64,000 nucleotides of DNA from positions 2,790,001 through 2,854,000 of the forward strand of contig NZ_CP033896.1 in assembly GCF_003813965.1 (NCBI RefSeq), read 5' to 3'. Source of the DNA: Corynebacterium choanae. GTDB taxonomy: Bacteria; Actinomycetota; Actinomycetes; Mycobacteriales; Mycobacteriaceae. The notes under the pieces were generated by a model, which saw only the letters and a list, made by a program, of their open reading frames with translations, was not told the origin of the DNA and did not search any database. Of this stretch, positions 44,032-52,921 are shown one piece after another. Every line of letters begins with the position of its first letter. The stretch's first letter is position 1. The position numbers were made by a program, and so were the translations under genes.

Positions 44032-46137
44032 TTACTCGAGCAAACCGGTTGCCTGATTGATAATCCACGCGTCGCTAAATGCAGTTTGCCGCCACGACTC
44101 GTAACGGCCAGACACCCCGCCGTGGCCGGCGGCCATCTCTGTTTTCAGCAGGAATTCACCACCGGTGGCAAGATCCCGCAGTTTTGCAACCCATTTCGCA
44201 GGCTCAACGTAGAGCACCCGGGTGTCGTTGAGGGAGGTCGTCGCCAAAATGTTGGGATAGCGCTGCGCAGACACATTGTCATAGGGCGCATAGGAGGCCA
44301 TGTACTCATAGACCTGTGGATCGTGCAGAGGATCACCCCATTCTTCCCATTCGGTGACAGTCAACGGCAGTTCAGGCATGAGCATCGAGGTGAGCGGATC
44401 GACGAACGGCACATCCGCTTCAATAGCGGTGAACTTCTCCGGGGCCATGTTGGCAACCGCACCCATCAGCAGCCCACCGGCGCTGCCGCCAGAGGCCACC
44501 AGCATCTCCGGGGTGGTGACCCCGCGGTGAATCAGATGGTCAGCAGCCGCAATAAAGTCGGTGAATGTGTTGCGTTTGGTGAGCATTTTGCCGTTGTCAT
44601 ACCACAGACGACCCATCTCCCCGCCGCCGCGAATATGCGCAATCGCCACAATCATGCCGCGATCCAGCTTGGACAGGCGAAACGCAGAGAATCCTGGATC
44701 GAGTGTCACCTCATAGGAGCCATAGCCGACAAGCAGCAGCGGATGTGGGGTGTTCATGTCCAGATCAGCGCGATGAATCAGCGAGATCGGAATGCGGGCA
44801 CCATCTTCAGCTTTCGCCCACAGGCGGGTTGCCTTGTAGTCGTCAGGGTTGTAGCCGCCGAGGACTTCCTGCTCCTTGATGATGGTGCGTTCACCAGTGT
44901 CAAGGTCGAGCAGGAACAGTTTGTGGGGCTTGGTGAAGGTTTCCACACTCATCCGCAGCGAACGCGCATCCCAATCCATGTTCGTGGACGGACCGGCACT
45001 AAAGAGTTCCTCGTCGAAGGTGACTTCCTCAAAGGTAGAAAATCCGTCGCGAACATCCATAATCGCCATTCGGCCGATGGCACCCGCCCGGTAGCCGAGC
45101 AGAATCTGGCTGGCGAAGGTGTCCAATCCGGTGATTCGCACATCGTCGCGGTGCGGAATTAGTTGGGTGAGCTTGTCGAAATCAAACGGGATCGATAGCG
45201 GGGTGTAGCCGATCTCGAAGTTAGGGCCTGCCGTATTGTGCATCACCAGCCAGTAGGGGTCGCCGCCAACTTCGGCATAGGCGACGGAATATTCCACCTC
45301 GGGGCGGCGGGGTGCGAGACATTGCGGCTCGTCAGTGGGCGACGCGAAGGGGATAACATGCACCTCTGAGCTGAGTTTCGAAGCCGATTCGATGTAGATG
45401 TATTGTTCTGCCCGGTCGACGGATACTCCCAGCCAAAACCGCTCATCGGTTTCTTCGAACACGAGCACATCGTTGGCTGGATCATCACCGATCTTGTGCC
45501 GCCACACTTGGTTGGGGCGCCACATGTCATCGACTCGACAGTAGAAGAAATAGTCTTTACCAGCCCAAACCACCGATCCGGCAGTGCCTTCGATGACATC
45601 ATCCAACAGTTCCCCGGAGGTGAGGTCTTTGACATAGATGGTGAAGCGTTCATCGCCTGCCGCGTCGGTGGAATAGGCGATGAGATTGCCCGGCATGACC
45701 ACCGCCAGTTCCGCGATTTGGAAGAAGTCGTGACCTTCAGCAAGCTCGTTGACATCGAGCATGATTTCTTCGCGTGGATGCGGGGTGGTTGGTTCGATAA
45801 CAGGTGGTACTGTTTCGCCTCCTTCCGCCTTGATGCGGCAGCTAATCGGATAGCTTTGCCCTTCCACAGTGCGGACATAGTAGAAGTAGCCCTTGTAGTA
45901 CACCGGCACGGACATGTCGGTTTCTTTGATGCGGGACTTGTATTCCGCGAACAGTTTTTCTTGCAGCGGAACAAGGTGTTCAGTGCGCTGCGAAGTGTAT
46001 TCGTTTTCCGCCTCAAGATAGGCGATGGTTTCTGGATTGTCTTTGTCGCGCAGCCACTCGTAGTCGTCGACCATCTCATGGCCGTGGAAGCTGCGGATTG
46101 CAGGGATTTTCTTTGCTGATGGATGGGGCAAACTCAT
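44032..46137 (-). CDS. ptrB: Oligopeptidase B (S9A serine peptidase)
   Basis: 701-aa prolyl-oligopeptidase-family enzyme that cuts short peptides after Arg or Lys in the cytoplasm; no signal peptide. An N-terminal beta-propeller (about 70-400) precedes the alpha/beta-hydrolase domain. The catalytic triad is visible: Ser552 in SGGSAGG, Asp638 in SLNDTRV and His672 in GHGGVSGR. Other family motifs include GSYEVTLDPGF and RGGGEMGRLWY. Full family length. The ATG at 46137 follows the -10-like TACACT by 7 bases, so the mRNA is probably leaderless. It is divergent from the quinone oxidoreductase gene, 113 bases away. Confidence 0.94.
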   Translation of the reverse strand: MSLPHPSAKKIPAIRSFHGHEMVDDYEWLRDKDNPETIAYLEAENEYTSQRTEHLVPLQEKLFAEYKSRIKETDMSVPVYYKGYFYYVRTVEGQSYPISCRIKAEGGETVPPVIEPTTPHPREEIMLDVNELAEGHDFFQIAELAVVMPGNLIAYSTDAAGDERFTIYVKDLTSGELLDDVIEGTAGSVVWAGKDYFFYCRVDDMWRPNQVWRHKIGDDPANDVLVFEETDERFWLGVSVDRAEQYIYIESASKLSSEVHVIPFASPTDEPQCLAPRRPEVEYSVAYAEVGGDPYWLVMHNTAGPNFEIGYTPLSIPFDFDKLTQLIPHRDDVRITGLDTFASQILLGYRAGAIGRMAIMDVRDGFSTFEEVTFDEELFSAGPSTNMDWDARSLRMSVETFTKPHKLFLLDLDTGERTIIKEQEVLGGYNPDDYKATRLWAKAEDGARIPISLIHRADLDMNTPHPLLLVGYGSYEVTLDPGFSAFRLSKLDRGMIVAIAHIRGGGEMGRLWYDNGKMLTKRNTFTDFIAAADHLIHRGVTTPEMLVASGGSAGGLLMGAVANMAPEKFTAIEADVPFVDPLTSMLMPELPLTVTEWEEWGDPLHDPQVYEYMASYAPYDNVSAQRYPNILATTSLNDTRVLYVEPAKWVAKLRDLATGGEFLLKTEMAAGHGGVSGRYESWRQTAFSDAWIINQATGLLE

Positions 46138-46250
46138 GCCTGGCAGTGTACTTCGCGCACTGCACCAAACGTGGTTTACGCCCCCTGGTCTTCTTCCGGC
46201 TGGGATGGTGATCCCCCTGGAGATAGTGAAGTTCGCTAGGCTGGGAGCTT
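46138..46250. promoter_or_regulatory. Divergent promoters, ptrB and quinone oxidoreductase
   Basis: Minus strand: TACACT (46145-46150), 7 bases before the ptrB ATG. Plus strand: TAGGCT (46237-46242), 8 bases before the ATG at 46251. Neither gene has a ribosome binding site. Confidence 0.55.
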
Positions 46251-47219
46251 ATGAAAGCTATCACCTTGCAAGATCCCGCTGATAAGACTTCTCTTGTCCT
46301 CACTGAGGTTCCTGATCCACAGCTGCGAGCAGGGGAAGTGTTGGTTGAAGTCCATGCAGCAGGGGTGAACCGGGGTGATTTATTGCAGGCCGCCGGACAC
46401 TATCCGCCACCCCCGGGGGCAAGTGAGATTATGGGGCTGGAGTGTGCCGGGGTCGTTGTCGATTCGGGCGATACCCATGTGCCGGTCGGCAAACAGGTGT
46501 GTTGTTTGCTTGCCGGTGGCGCCTATGCGGAAAAGGTGGCGGTACCGGCCGAGCATCTCCTGGAGATTCCGCAAGGCTATTCGATGGTGGATGCTGCGGC
46601 TGTGGTGGAAGTTGCCTGTACGGTGTTTTCCAATCTGGTCATGTTGGCTGGTCTTCGCCCCGGGGAGACGGTGCTTATTCACGGCGGTGCGGGCGGTATC
46701 GGCTCGTTTGCGATCCAAATGGCCAAGGAGCTGGGCTGTACGGTGATCACAACCTGTGGCAGCGCGGAGAAAGCGGAGTATTGCCGCAAGCTGGGTGCCG
46801 ATGAGGTGATCAACTATCGGGAAGAGGATTTTGCCGAGGTCGCCAAGAATCGAGCGAATGTCATTTTGGACATTATGGGGGCGAAGTATTTGGCGGGCAA
46901 TATTCAGGCGTTGGCTAACGATGGCCGGATTGTCATTATTGGTATGCAAGGCGGGGTGAAAGGGGAGTTAAATATCGGCAAGCTGCTGCAGAAACGGGGC
47001 ACGATTATTACCTCTGCGCTGCGCAGCCGCCCCCTGCAGGACAAGGCTGAAATTGTTGCCGCCACCCAGCAGGCAGTGTGGCCGCATTTGGTGGATAAAT
47101 CGATTTCCAACTCGATTTCGAAGGTGTTTCCGCTGGCAGAAGCAGCCCAGGCGCATGCTTGGTTAGCTGGTGGGGAAAATACAGGCAAAGTGGTGCTGCA
47201 GGTGGTGGACAACGAGTAG
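46251..47219 (+). CDS. NAD(P)H:quinone oxidoreductase, PIG3-like
   Basis: 322-aa zinc-free medium-chain dehydrogenase/reductase. It begins MKAITLQDPADKTS, has the GroES-like domain (GVNRGDLLQAAGHYPPP, typical of the PIG3/QOR branch) and an NADPH-binding GGAGGIGSFAIQ at about 146-157. No zinc-binding cysteines. Relatives reduce quinones or enones; the substrate here is unknown. The position, next to an aminotransferase-like gene on the opposite strand and upstream of wzm-wzt, matches Rv3777 in M. tuberculosis. Confidence 0.88.
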   Translation: MKAITLQDPADKTSLVLTEVPDPQLRAGEVLVEVHAAGVNRGDLLQAAGHYPPPPGASEIMGLECAGVVVDSGDTHVPVGKQVCCLLAGGAYAEKVAVPAEHLLEIPQGYSMVDAAAVVEVACTVFSNLVMLAGLRPGETVLIHGGAGGIGSFAIQMAKELGCTVITTCGSAEKAEYCRKLGADEVINYREEDFAEVAKNRANVILDIMGAKYLAGNIQALANDGRIVIIGMQGGVKGELNIGKLLQKRGTIITSALRSRPLQDKAEIVAATQQAVWPHLVDKSISNSISKVFPLAEAAQAHAWLAGGENTGKVVLQVVDNE

Positions 47220-47252
47220 TCGAAACTCAGAGTCGTCCAGGTTCTTGTACCG

Positions 47253-47301
47253 CAATCACCCTGTCTGCGGCGCTGGTGTCAGCAATCGGGCAGGGTGATT
47301 G
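47253..47301. terminator. Shared terminator of converging genes
   Basis: CAATCACCCTG (47253-47263) pairs with CAGGGTGATTG (47291-47301), and on the plus strand TTGTTGCTATC follows. It lies between the ends of the quinone oxidoreductase and aminotransferase-like genes and could serve both. Confidence 0.65.
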
Positions 47302-47395
47302 TTGTTGCTATCACCCCAAGCGGTGGTGGCCGGTGTTTTTCGCCGCCTGCAGACTGTGGTGGGGCGGTGGGTTCCCCGGGGAGCGGATGGAAAAG

Positions 47396-48793
47396 TTACG
47401 TATCCAAGCCGCGGGCGATGTCGGTGAGTGCGGCGATCAGGGCTGCTATTTCTTCGCTGGTGTTTGTCGGGGTGAGGTGGATGGCAACATACTCGTGTTG
47501 TGTTGGACTGTCGTCAGTGCTGTCGGTAAATGGGTCTTGATCGCAGATAATGCCATAGTCGGCGAGCGCTGCGGCGAGTTCCGCAGCGGTGTAGCTGGCC
47601 ATGCGGATCGCTACTGTGCCAAACAGGGCAATGTCGCCGTCGCGAGTATCCGGTAGATCACCGAAGATGTGCACCTGGGGGATGTCGCTGATCGCGTCGC
47701 TGAGTTCAGCCAAAAGTCCTTCAATATGTTCTTGCACCGCAGTGAGGTAGCTATAAAGCTGTTCAGGGCGGTCAGCCTGCGGAAGGCGTGCCAGTGAGGC
47801 TAAAAAGTCGACGAGCACACATACCCCTGCAGCGGCTGATCGGCACACCTCATTCGGGGTGATCTGCGGCCAGGATGCTGGTTGTGCAGATTGTTTGCGG
47901 TACGGCTGTGCCGGCTGTGGGGGTGTTGCCCCCGGTGTGGTTGTGGATGATGCCAGCCGGAAGCTGGTGTTTGCCCCAGTGAGCTGGTCGGCCACGAATT
48001 GATCCCGGCACACTACCGCGGTGATTCCCGGCGCGCCACAGGAAGCTAAATCAGCGAGGAGAATGTCGCAGCCGAGTTCGTCAACGTTGAGCGGCAGTCG
48101 CCCGACCAGGGTACTGACATCGCAGACGATCCACAGTCGATGCTGGCTGCGGAGCGTTTCGGCGATCACTGGGAGGGGAGAGACCACGCCGGTGTGCAGA
48201 TGTGATAAAGCAAGGACTGCCAGGCGAAGTTGGGGGTCTGGTTGAGGGTTGTCGCCGGATGGGAGGTGTCCGGCCGGGTTAGTCGTCGAACCGGTGTGGT
48301 GAATGCTGATAGCGGCACCAGTGGCAGTGGCAGCAGCCCGCATGGTGTGTTCAACGATGGGGTCGACGTCGGCGCCGAGGAGGAGTCCGCCGCGGGCAAG
48401 ACGGGATTGGCAGCCGGCGGCGATTGCCACACTGGCGAGTTGTTTTGTCGCATAGAGCAGGACACAGTCCCGGTCGGCGAAGAGCAGTTCAGCGACTGCG
48501 GCGCGGGCTTGTTCGATAAGGGTGGTGTGGTCGGCGGTGCTGGTTGCCACCGGGGTGTTGATGAGATTGGGGTGGCTTCTGTCTTGGCTGGTTGTTGTTG
48601 CTGGGGTTAGCAGTGGATGGGTGAGGAGTGCCTGCCGGTGGGCGTCGGCGACGACCATGGGGAGTTGTCCAGTGCCGTTGGTGGCGAAGTCGATGATGCC
48701 TGGATGCAGGCCGGCAGTTGCTGCCCGCAGGGATTGGATAAGGATGCCGCGTTGCGACATCGGTGCGGTAACTCGAGTGTGGCTACGCATCAT
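47396..48793 (-). CDS. Class V aminotransferase-like protein without PLP lysine
   Basis: 465 aa from ATG 48793 (GGGAGG about 13 bases upstream; an in-frame ATG at 48760 is an alternative, and the frame opens further upstream). The overall plan follows cysteine-desulfurase-like fold-type I enzymes: an ALSHLHTGVVSP segment, then the cofactor Asp region IVCDVSTLVGRLPLNVDELGC. Where the family has a His-Lys pair holding PLP before a Gly-Pro motif, this protein reads LADLASCGAPG. By eye the Lys aligns with Ser251, and no other Lys is close. The protein has almost no lysine overall. Position matches the aminotransferase-like Rv3778c of mycobacteria. It may be catalytically inactive or use an unusual chemistry; a link to cell-wall synthesis rests only on location. 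Confidence 0.75.
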   Translation of the reverse strand: MMRSHTRVTAPMSQRGILIQSLRAATAGLHPGIIDFATNGTGQLPMVVADAHRQALLTHPLLTPATTTSQDRSHPNLINTPVATSTADHTTLIEQARAAVAELLFADRDCVLLYATKQLASVAIAAGCQSRLARGGLLLGADVDPIVEHTMRAAATATGAAISIHHTGSTTNPAGHLPSGDNPQPDPQLRLAVLALSHLHTGVVSPLPVIAETLRSQHRLWIVCDVSTLVGRLPLNVDELGCDILLADLASCGAPGITAVVCRDQFVADQLTGANTSFRLASSTTTPGATPPQPAQPYRKQSAQPASWPQITPNEVCRSAAAGVCVLVDFLASLARLPQADRPEQLYSYLTAVQEHIEGLLAELSDAISDIPQVHIFGDLPDTRDGDIALFGTVAIRMASYTAAELAAALADYGIICDQDPFTDSTDDSPTQHEYVAIHLTPTNTSEEIAALIAALTDIARGLDT

Positions 48794-49345
48794 GGTTCCC
48801 GGCGATCCTCCCGCGTCGCGACACCGCTGCCAGTGGTGGGCTGTTGTTGTCCTGCAATGGTCGTAGCGTTGGTGTGTTGCAGGGCTGTGCAGCCTTCTCG
48901 AGGGGTTGCAAGGTGTCGATGATCTCTGTGGTTCCACTACCCGATCCCCGCAGCGGTGACTTCAGGGTTGGCCAGTCACCACATCCGGGCAAGCAGTCCC
49001 GACGGTTGTGCCGGTGGATGATCGGCAAGGGTTGCCACAGGCTGCACCGGTTGTTGGGTAGTGCTGTTCACACCTTACCGGTTGGCCGCACATCGGCGGG
49101 TGTTACCAATATCGGATAGGTGTCTTTTCACAGGTCACTGGCATGGTGTTCCCTATTTTCCGTACTGTCGTAAGTTGCTGTGTGAACCGAGTTTTTCAGA
49201 AACCTGGGTGGTGATGTCACTGCCGGTGGGCAGCTGTGGCGCTAAGCCGCCCGGGGTGTGGCGGTGTGCTGATCGGTCGGGGGTTCGTCACCGGTTGCCC
49301 GGAAGGTTGCCGGGGTGGAAGATCTCACTGGGGCGTGCTACCGGC
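48794..49345. other. Gap between aminotransferase-like gene and wzm
   Basis: About 550 bases with no supported gene. It must hold promoters in both directions. Frames across it lack start signals and family motifs. In M. tuberculosis a large mannosyltransferase gene (Rv3779) lies at this place; nothing like it is here. Confidence 0.5.
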
Positions 49346-49359
49346 TAGGGTTAATCACT
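49346..49359 (+). promoter_or_regulatory. Leaderless promoter of wzm
   Basis: TAGGGT (49346-49351) lies 8 bases before the GTG at 49360; no ribosome binding site is present. Confidence 0.5.
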
Positions 49360-50256
49360 GTGTCCGACAATCGCCAACTTCACCGCCGGGAACTCGACCT
49401 TGCTCGCATGACGAGCAGTACTGTGCAAGCCCCGCATCCGAGCGAATCCACCACATTGAAGGCTGCGTGGAATGATTTGGTGCGCGGCTTTGGTCAGCAT
49501 CAGCTGTGGCTGCAGCTGGGCTGGCAGGATATTAAGCAGCGGTATCGACGCTCCACATTAGGGCCGTTGTGGATTACGATCGCCACCGGGGTGATGGCGT
49601 TTGCCTTAGGAATGTTGTATTCGGTGCTGTTTAAAATCCCGGTTGCCGAGTTCTTGCCGCATGTCACCGTCGGGTTGATTATGTGGAATTTTATCTCCGG
49701 GGCGATTAAGGACGGGGCGGAGATTTTCATCGAGAACGAGGGGCTGATTAAACAGCTGCCGTCAGCGTTGTCGGTGCATGTGTATCGGCTGGTGTGGCGT
49801 CAGCTGCTGTTTTTAGCGCACAATATGGTCATTTGGGTGATCCTCATGGCGATCTTCCCCCGGCATCTTGGTTGGCAGGGTTTGCTTGCGTTCCCGGCGC
49901 TGCTGCTGCTGGTGGCAAACGGGGTGTGGGTGGCAATGTTCTTCGGCATTATCGCTACCCGCTATCGGGATGTGGCGCCACTGCTGGAGGCCCTGGTGCA
50001 GCTGCTGTTTTATGTCACCCCGATTGTGTGGACGACGCAGACCCTCTACGACCAGGGTGGGTCGATCTCTGAACGGGCGAAGCTGGCGATGCTCAATCCG
50101 CTCTACCACTATTTAGAGGTGTTCCGGGCACCGCTGATTGGGGCACCGATTGTCGCGTTGAACTGGTGGGTGGTGTTAGGCTGCACCGTCGCTGGCTTGC
50201 TGATTTCCCTGCTGGCGATGAAACAGTGGCGCTTCCGGGTGAGCTACTGGGTGTAA
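49360..50256 (+). CDS. wzm: Galactan ABC exporter, permease
   Basis: 298-aa ABC-2-type membrane protein with about six helices, starting after a 60-residue cytoplasmic part. It has the motifs typical of polysaccharide exporters (DIKQRYRRSTLGPLWI before helix 1; FYVTPIVW; NPLYHYLEVFRAPL near the end). With the following ATPase it should flip lipid-linked galactan, the arabinogalactan backbone, across the membrane, as proposed for Rv3783/Rv3781. The GTG at 49360 is preferred over the in-frame ATG at 49315, whose extra residues have no family match. The ATPase gene follows after 85 bases. Confidence 0.9.
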   Translation: MSDNRQLHRRELDLARMTSSTVQAPHPSESTTLKAAWNDLVRGFGQHQLWLQLGWQDIKQRYRRSTLGPLWITIATGVMAFALGMLYSVLFKIPVAEFLPHVTVGLIMWNFISGAIKDGAEIFIENEGLIKQLPSALSVHVYRLVWRQLLFLAHNMVIWVILMAIFPRHLGWQGLLAFPALLLLVANGVWVAMFFGIIATRYRDVAPLLEALVQLLFYVTPIVWTTQTLYDQGGSISERAKLAMLNPLYHYLEVFRAPLIGAPIVALNWWVVLGCTVAGLLISLLAMKQWRFRVSYWV

Positions 50257-50341
50257 TACTCAGCTTCTTTCCCCGCAGTGCAATGCCACTGTTTTTCCGC
50301 TTTGCTTCCCGCAACTTCTTGTCTTTGTAAGGAACACGATT

Positions 50342-51160
50342 ATGGTTGCCATCGACACCTACAATGCGTGCGTCGACTTTCCAATCTTCGATGCGAAGTC
50401 CCGTTCGATGAAAAAGGCGTTTCTCGGCGCGGCCGGTGGAGCGATTGGGCGTAACGACAACAATGTGGTCATTGTTGATGCGCTGCGGGATATTAATCTG
50501 CACCTCCGGGAGGGGGACCGGGTGGGGTTGGTTGGCCACAACGGGGCAGGCAAGTCGACGCTGCTGCGGCTGCTGTCAGGGATTTATGAGCCGACTCGGG
50601 GATCGGCGATTATTGATGGCCGGGTCGCACCGGTTTTTGATCTTGGGGTGGGGATGGATCCGGAGATCTCCGGCTATGAGAACATTATTATTCGTGGTCT
50701 TTTCCTGGGGCAGACCCGCAAACAGATGAAGCAGAAAATGGATGAGATCGCCGAATTTTCCGAATTGGGCGAGTTCCTGTCGATGCCGCTGCGCACCTAT
50801 TCCACTGGTATGCGGATTCGGCTCGCCCTGGGGGTTGTGACCTCGATTGAGCCGGAGATTCTGCTGCTCGATGAGGGGATCGGGGCGGTGGATGCGGCAT
50901 TTATGGCGAAAGCCCGCAAGCGCCTGCAGGAGCTGGTGGAACGGTCCGGTATTTTGGTGTTCGCCTCTCACTCCAATGATTTCTTAGCCCAATTGTGTGA
51001 CTCGGCACTGTGGATTGACCACGGGGAGATCAAGCAGGCAGGACCGGTAGTCGATGTGGTGCGCGCCTATGAGGGGGATGGGGCGGCTGATCATGTGCAG
51101 CGGCTTATTGACCGGATGACGAAAGAGGATAGTGCGGACACACCGGGCACAGTGGATTAG
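50342..51160 (+). CDS. wzt: Galactan ABC exporter, ATPase
   Basis: 272-aa ABC ATPase of the Wzt/RfbE type. Walker A GHNGAGKST at about 65-73, a diverged signature YSTGM typical of polysaccharide and teichoic-acid exporters, Walker B EILLLDEG and the switch ASHSND. It lacks the C-terminal carbohydrate-binding domain of some Wzt proteins, as does the mycobacterial homologue. AAGGAA lies 9 bases before the ATG. Works with Wzm in galactan export; GlfT1, which adds the first galactofuranose residues, is encoded 10 kb downstream after the sialic-acid cluster. Confidence 0.92.
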   Translation: MVAIDTYNACVDFPIFDAKSRSMKKAFLGAAGGAIGRNDNNVVIVDALRDINLHLREGDRVGLVGHNGAGKSTLLRLLSGIYEPTRGSAIIDGRVAPVFDLGVGMDPEISGYENIIIRGLFLGQTRKQMKQKMDEIAEFSELGEFLSMPLRTYSTGMRIRLALGVVTSIEPEILLLDEGIGAVDAAFMAKARKRLQELVERSGILVFASHSNDFLAQLCDSALWIDHGEIKQAGPVVDVVRAYEGDGAADHVQRLIDRMTKEDSADTPGTVD

Positions 51161-51478
51161 TCTTAGCGGCGCTGCTGGCAATCTGCCCCGCTGCTGCAAG
51201 GGTAGGTCACCCGGCTGATTCGCAGGCGCAAGGTGCTGTGTTATCGACCACCTATGCGGCCGGGTTGCGGGGGTTTCCCGGCGAGCAGCAACGAGCGCAC
51301 CTATGGATGTCGTCTGGTACAACTCAAAGATGCTCGCCACGGGCACATTGCGGGAGGCAGCGACGGCGCGCACCACAGCGGGATAATTGGGGGTGGGTGC
51401 CGGCAGTCGTGTCGGTCGCGGCTTAAATCGCCCAGCTATTCCCAGGTTGGCTGGGGCATGGTGACTGCAGTAGGCAAG
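51161..51478. other. Gap between converging wzt and nanR
   Basis: About 320 bases with no gene. No strong terminator hairpin is evident. This is the left junction of the inserted sialic-acid cluster; no repeat or integration site was recognised. Confidence 0.45.
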
Positions 51479-52222
51479 CTAGTGCAGGTCAGCTTGCAGT
51501 GCTTTGGCCAGGGGGCGATAGTGTTCGATGACTGCTTTCTCATAGGCGGCGACATCGCCTTGGCAGGCGGCGCGCAGCATATCACCGTGTGCCCGGGCTG
51601 TGAGCAGCAGGCCTTCCGGGTTTTCGATGCCGAGTTTCGGCACGACTTGTTGATGCACCCGCCACATGGAGCTCACCAGCTGGCGGACGACTTCGTTGCC
51701 GGCCAGTGCCAGAATCCCGTCGTGGAAGGCCATATCGGCTTCAGCGAAGGTGGCGCCCCCTTCGGCGCGTTCAATCATGGCATCGACGAGGGCTTCTAAA
51801 CCCGGTTGGGAGGTGCCGCGCAGGGTGCGGCACACTTTAGTGCCCAGCCCCAGGTCGAGGGTACGGCGCACCTCCACGACTTCTTTCAGGGTTTGCCGAT
51901 CCCCTTGGCTGGACAGCAGTGCTTTAAACGCTAATGCTTCAACCAGCGGGGACATTGACATGGTGCCGACGAAGGAACCGGCCCCTTGCCGGATCTGCAC
52001 AATGTCGAGGGCTTCCAGCCGGCGGAGTGCTTCCCGCACCGAGGAGCGTGATACGCCGAGTGCTTCACACAGCTTTGCTTCACCGGGGAGTGGATCACCC
52101 GGCTTCAGGCCATGGGTGAGGATATATTCCTTGATGGCCTCGGTGGTGGCGTCAGTCCGATTGGCGGTAGCCATCCGTGACGCGCGCGCAATCATTGGCG
52201 AGAGGTGGTGTGGCGTACCCAT
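51479..52222 (-). CDS. nanR: GntR/FadR-family regulator, probable NanR
   Basis: 247-aa regulator. An N-terminal winged helix (VSRSSVREALRRLEALDIV is the recognition region, about 54-72) is followed by an all-helical FCD effector domain whose metal-site residues appear present (ADMAFHD, VHQQV, RAHGD). Divergent from the sialic-acid importer genes, as expected for the C. glutamicum NanR that represses sialic-acid genes until a pathway sugar phosphate binds. The ATG at 52222 is chosen because TAGTTT lies 8 bases before it, giving a leaderless mRNA; the frame also allows 52258 and 52174. An operator-like site overlaps its promoter, suggesting self-repression. The ligand is inferred from the neighbours. 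Confidence 0.78.
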   Translation of the reverse strand: MGTPHHLSPMIARASRMATANRTDATTEAIKEYILTHGLKPGDPLPGEAKLCEALGVSRSSVREALRRLEALDIVQIRQGAGSFVGTMSMSPLVEALAFKALLSSQGDRQTLKEVVEVRRTLDLGLGTKVCRTLRGTSQPGLEALVDAMIERAEGGATFAEADMAFHDGILALAGNEVVRQLVSSMWRVHQQVVPKLGIENPEGLLLTARAHGDMLRAACQGDVAAYEKAVIEHYRPLAKALQADLH

Positions 52223-52230
52223 ACTTACAA

Positions 52231-52254
52231 AAACTATCACAATTGGTCTGACAA
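52231..52254 (-). promoter_or_regulatory. nanR promoter with NanR-type operator
   Basis: TAGTTT (52231-52236 on the minus strand) stands 8 bases before the nanR ATG. TGGTCTGACAA (52244-52254) lies just upstream and matches 10 of 11 bases of TTGTCWGACAA found twice more in the cluster. Confidence 0.55.
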
Positions 52255-52561
52255 CCATTGCCCATGGGTGGGGTATTTAACGTGAGAGTCGCCATAGGAG
52301 TACGTGACCCAAGCCACGTTCACGGAAGTGCACAGCAATCACAGTATCCCCACCCGCCTGCAGCGATAGCGAAAACACCTGCAGTGAAGTTCGGATACCC
52401 TCACCATGAGACACCCCCACAATGGGGTGAGCCTGTGACTGAAACGGGTGCAATTTCGCCTGCTGAGCACCGTTTAGGTAACAGAACGGCAACAGTTGTA
52501 GTGACGTGGATAACTTTCAAGTGACAGAGTGCCCTACGGCGCGTTACCGTGTGCACATAAG

Positions 52562-52572
52562 TTGTCTGACAA
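52562..52572. promoter_or_regulatory. NanR-type operator upstream of siaE
   Basis: The perfect palindrome TTGTC-T-GACAA. GntR/FadR proteins bind short palindromes of this kind. It lies in the 700-base nanR-siaE gap, about 350 bases before the siaE start. Confidence 0.6.
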
Positions 52573-52612
52573 TTGATTTGCCGTTTGTTCCACTCTGTGG
52601 AACGGCGAGCAG

Positions 52613-52640
52613 TTGCCAGACCTTGTACTCACGTTATGTT
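52613..52640 (+). promoter_or_regulatory. Candidate siaE promoter
   Basis: TTGCCA (52613-52618), 16-base spacer, TATGTT (52635-52640). This would give a leader of about 275 bases. The inverted repeat GTTCCAC-TCT-GTGGAAC (52587-52603) lies between the operator and the -35 box. The rest of the 52255-52921 gap holds no gene. Confidence 0.5.
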
Positions 52641-52921
52641 CCAACTCAATTGCCGCACCGCATTCGCGTCCGCGCCACCGGTTTTCCGCGTAAGGGACAT
52701 TCCCACCCGCATACCGGCGTAACCGCGCTGACGCAGCCGATGCGGCAACTACCGCAGCAGACCTCTGGCCTGCTACCAGCCAACACGGATAATGAGCTCC
52801 CCCGTTGAGCAGATTGTTCCCGCTGACTGTGTGGCACACCTGGCAAACAAATGTTTGCGGCACTACGGCGGATGGTTTTTCCACCACCACCGTCTGCTGC
52901 GCTTCCCAAGGAGATACATCA

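Noticed and set aside
43987..45162. 391-codon plus-strand frame opposite ptrB
   Set aside because: ptrB has a full catalytic triad and family length; the opposite frame has no recognisable features.
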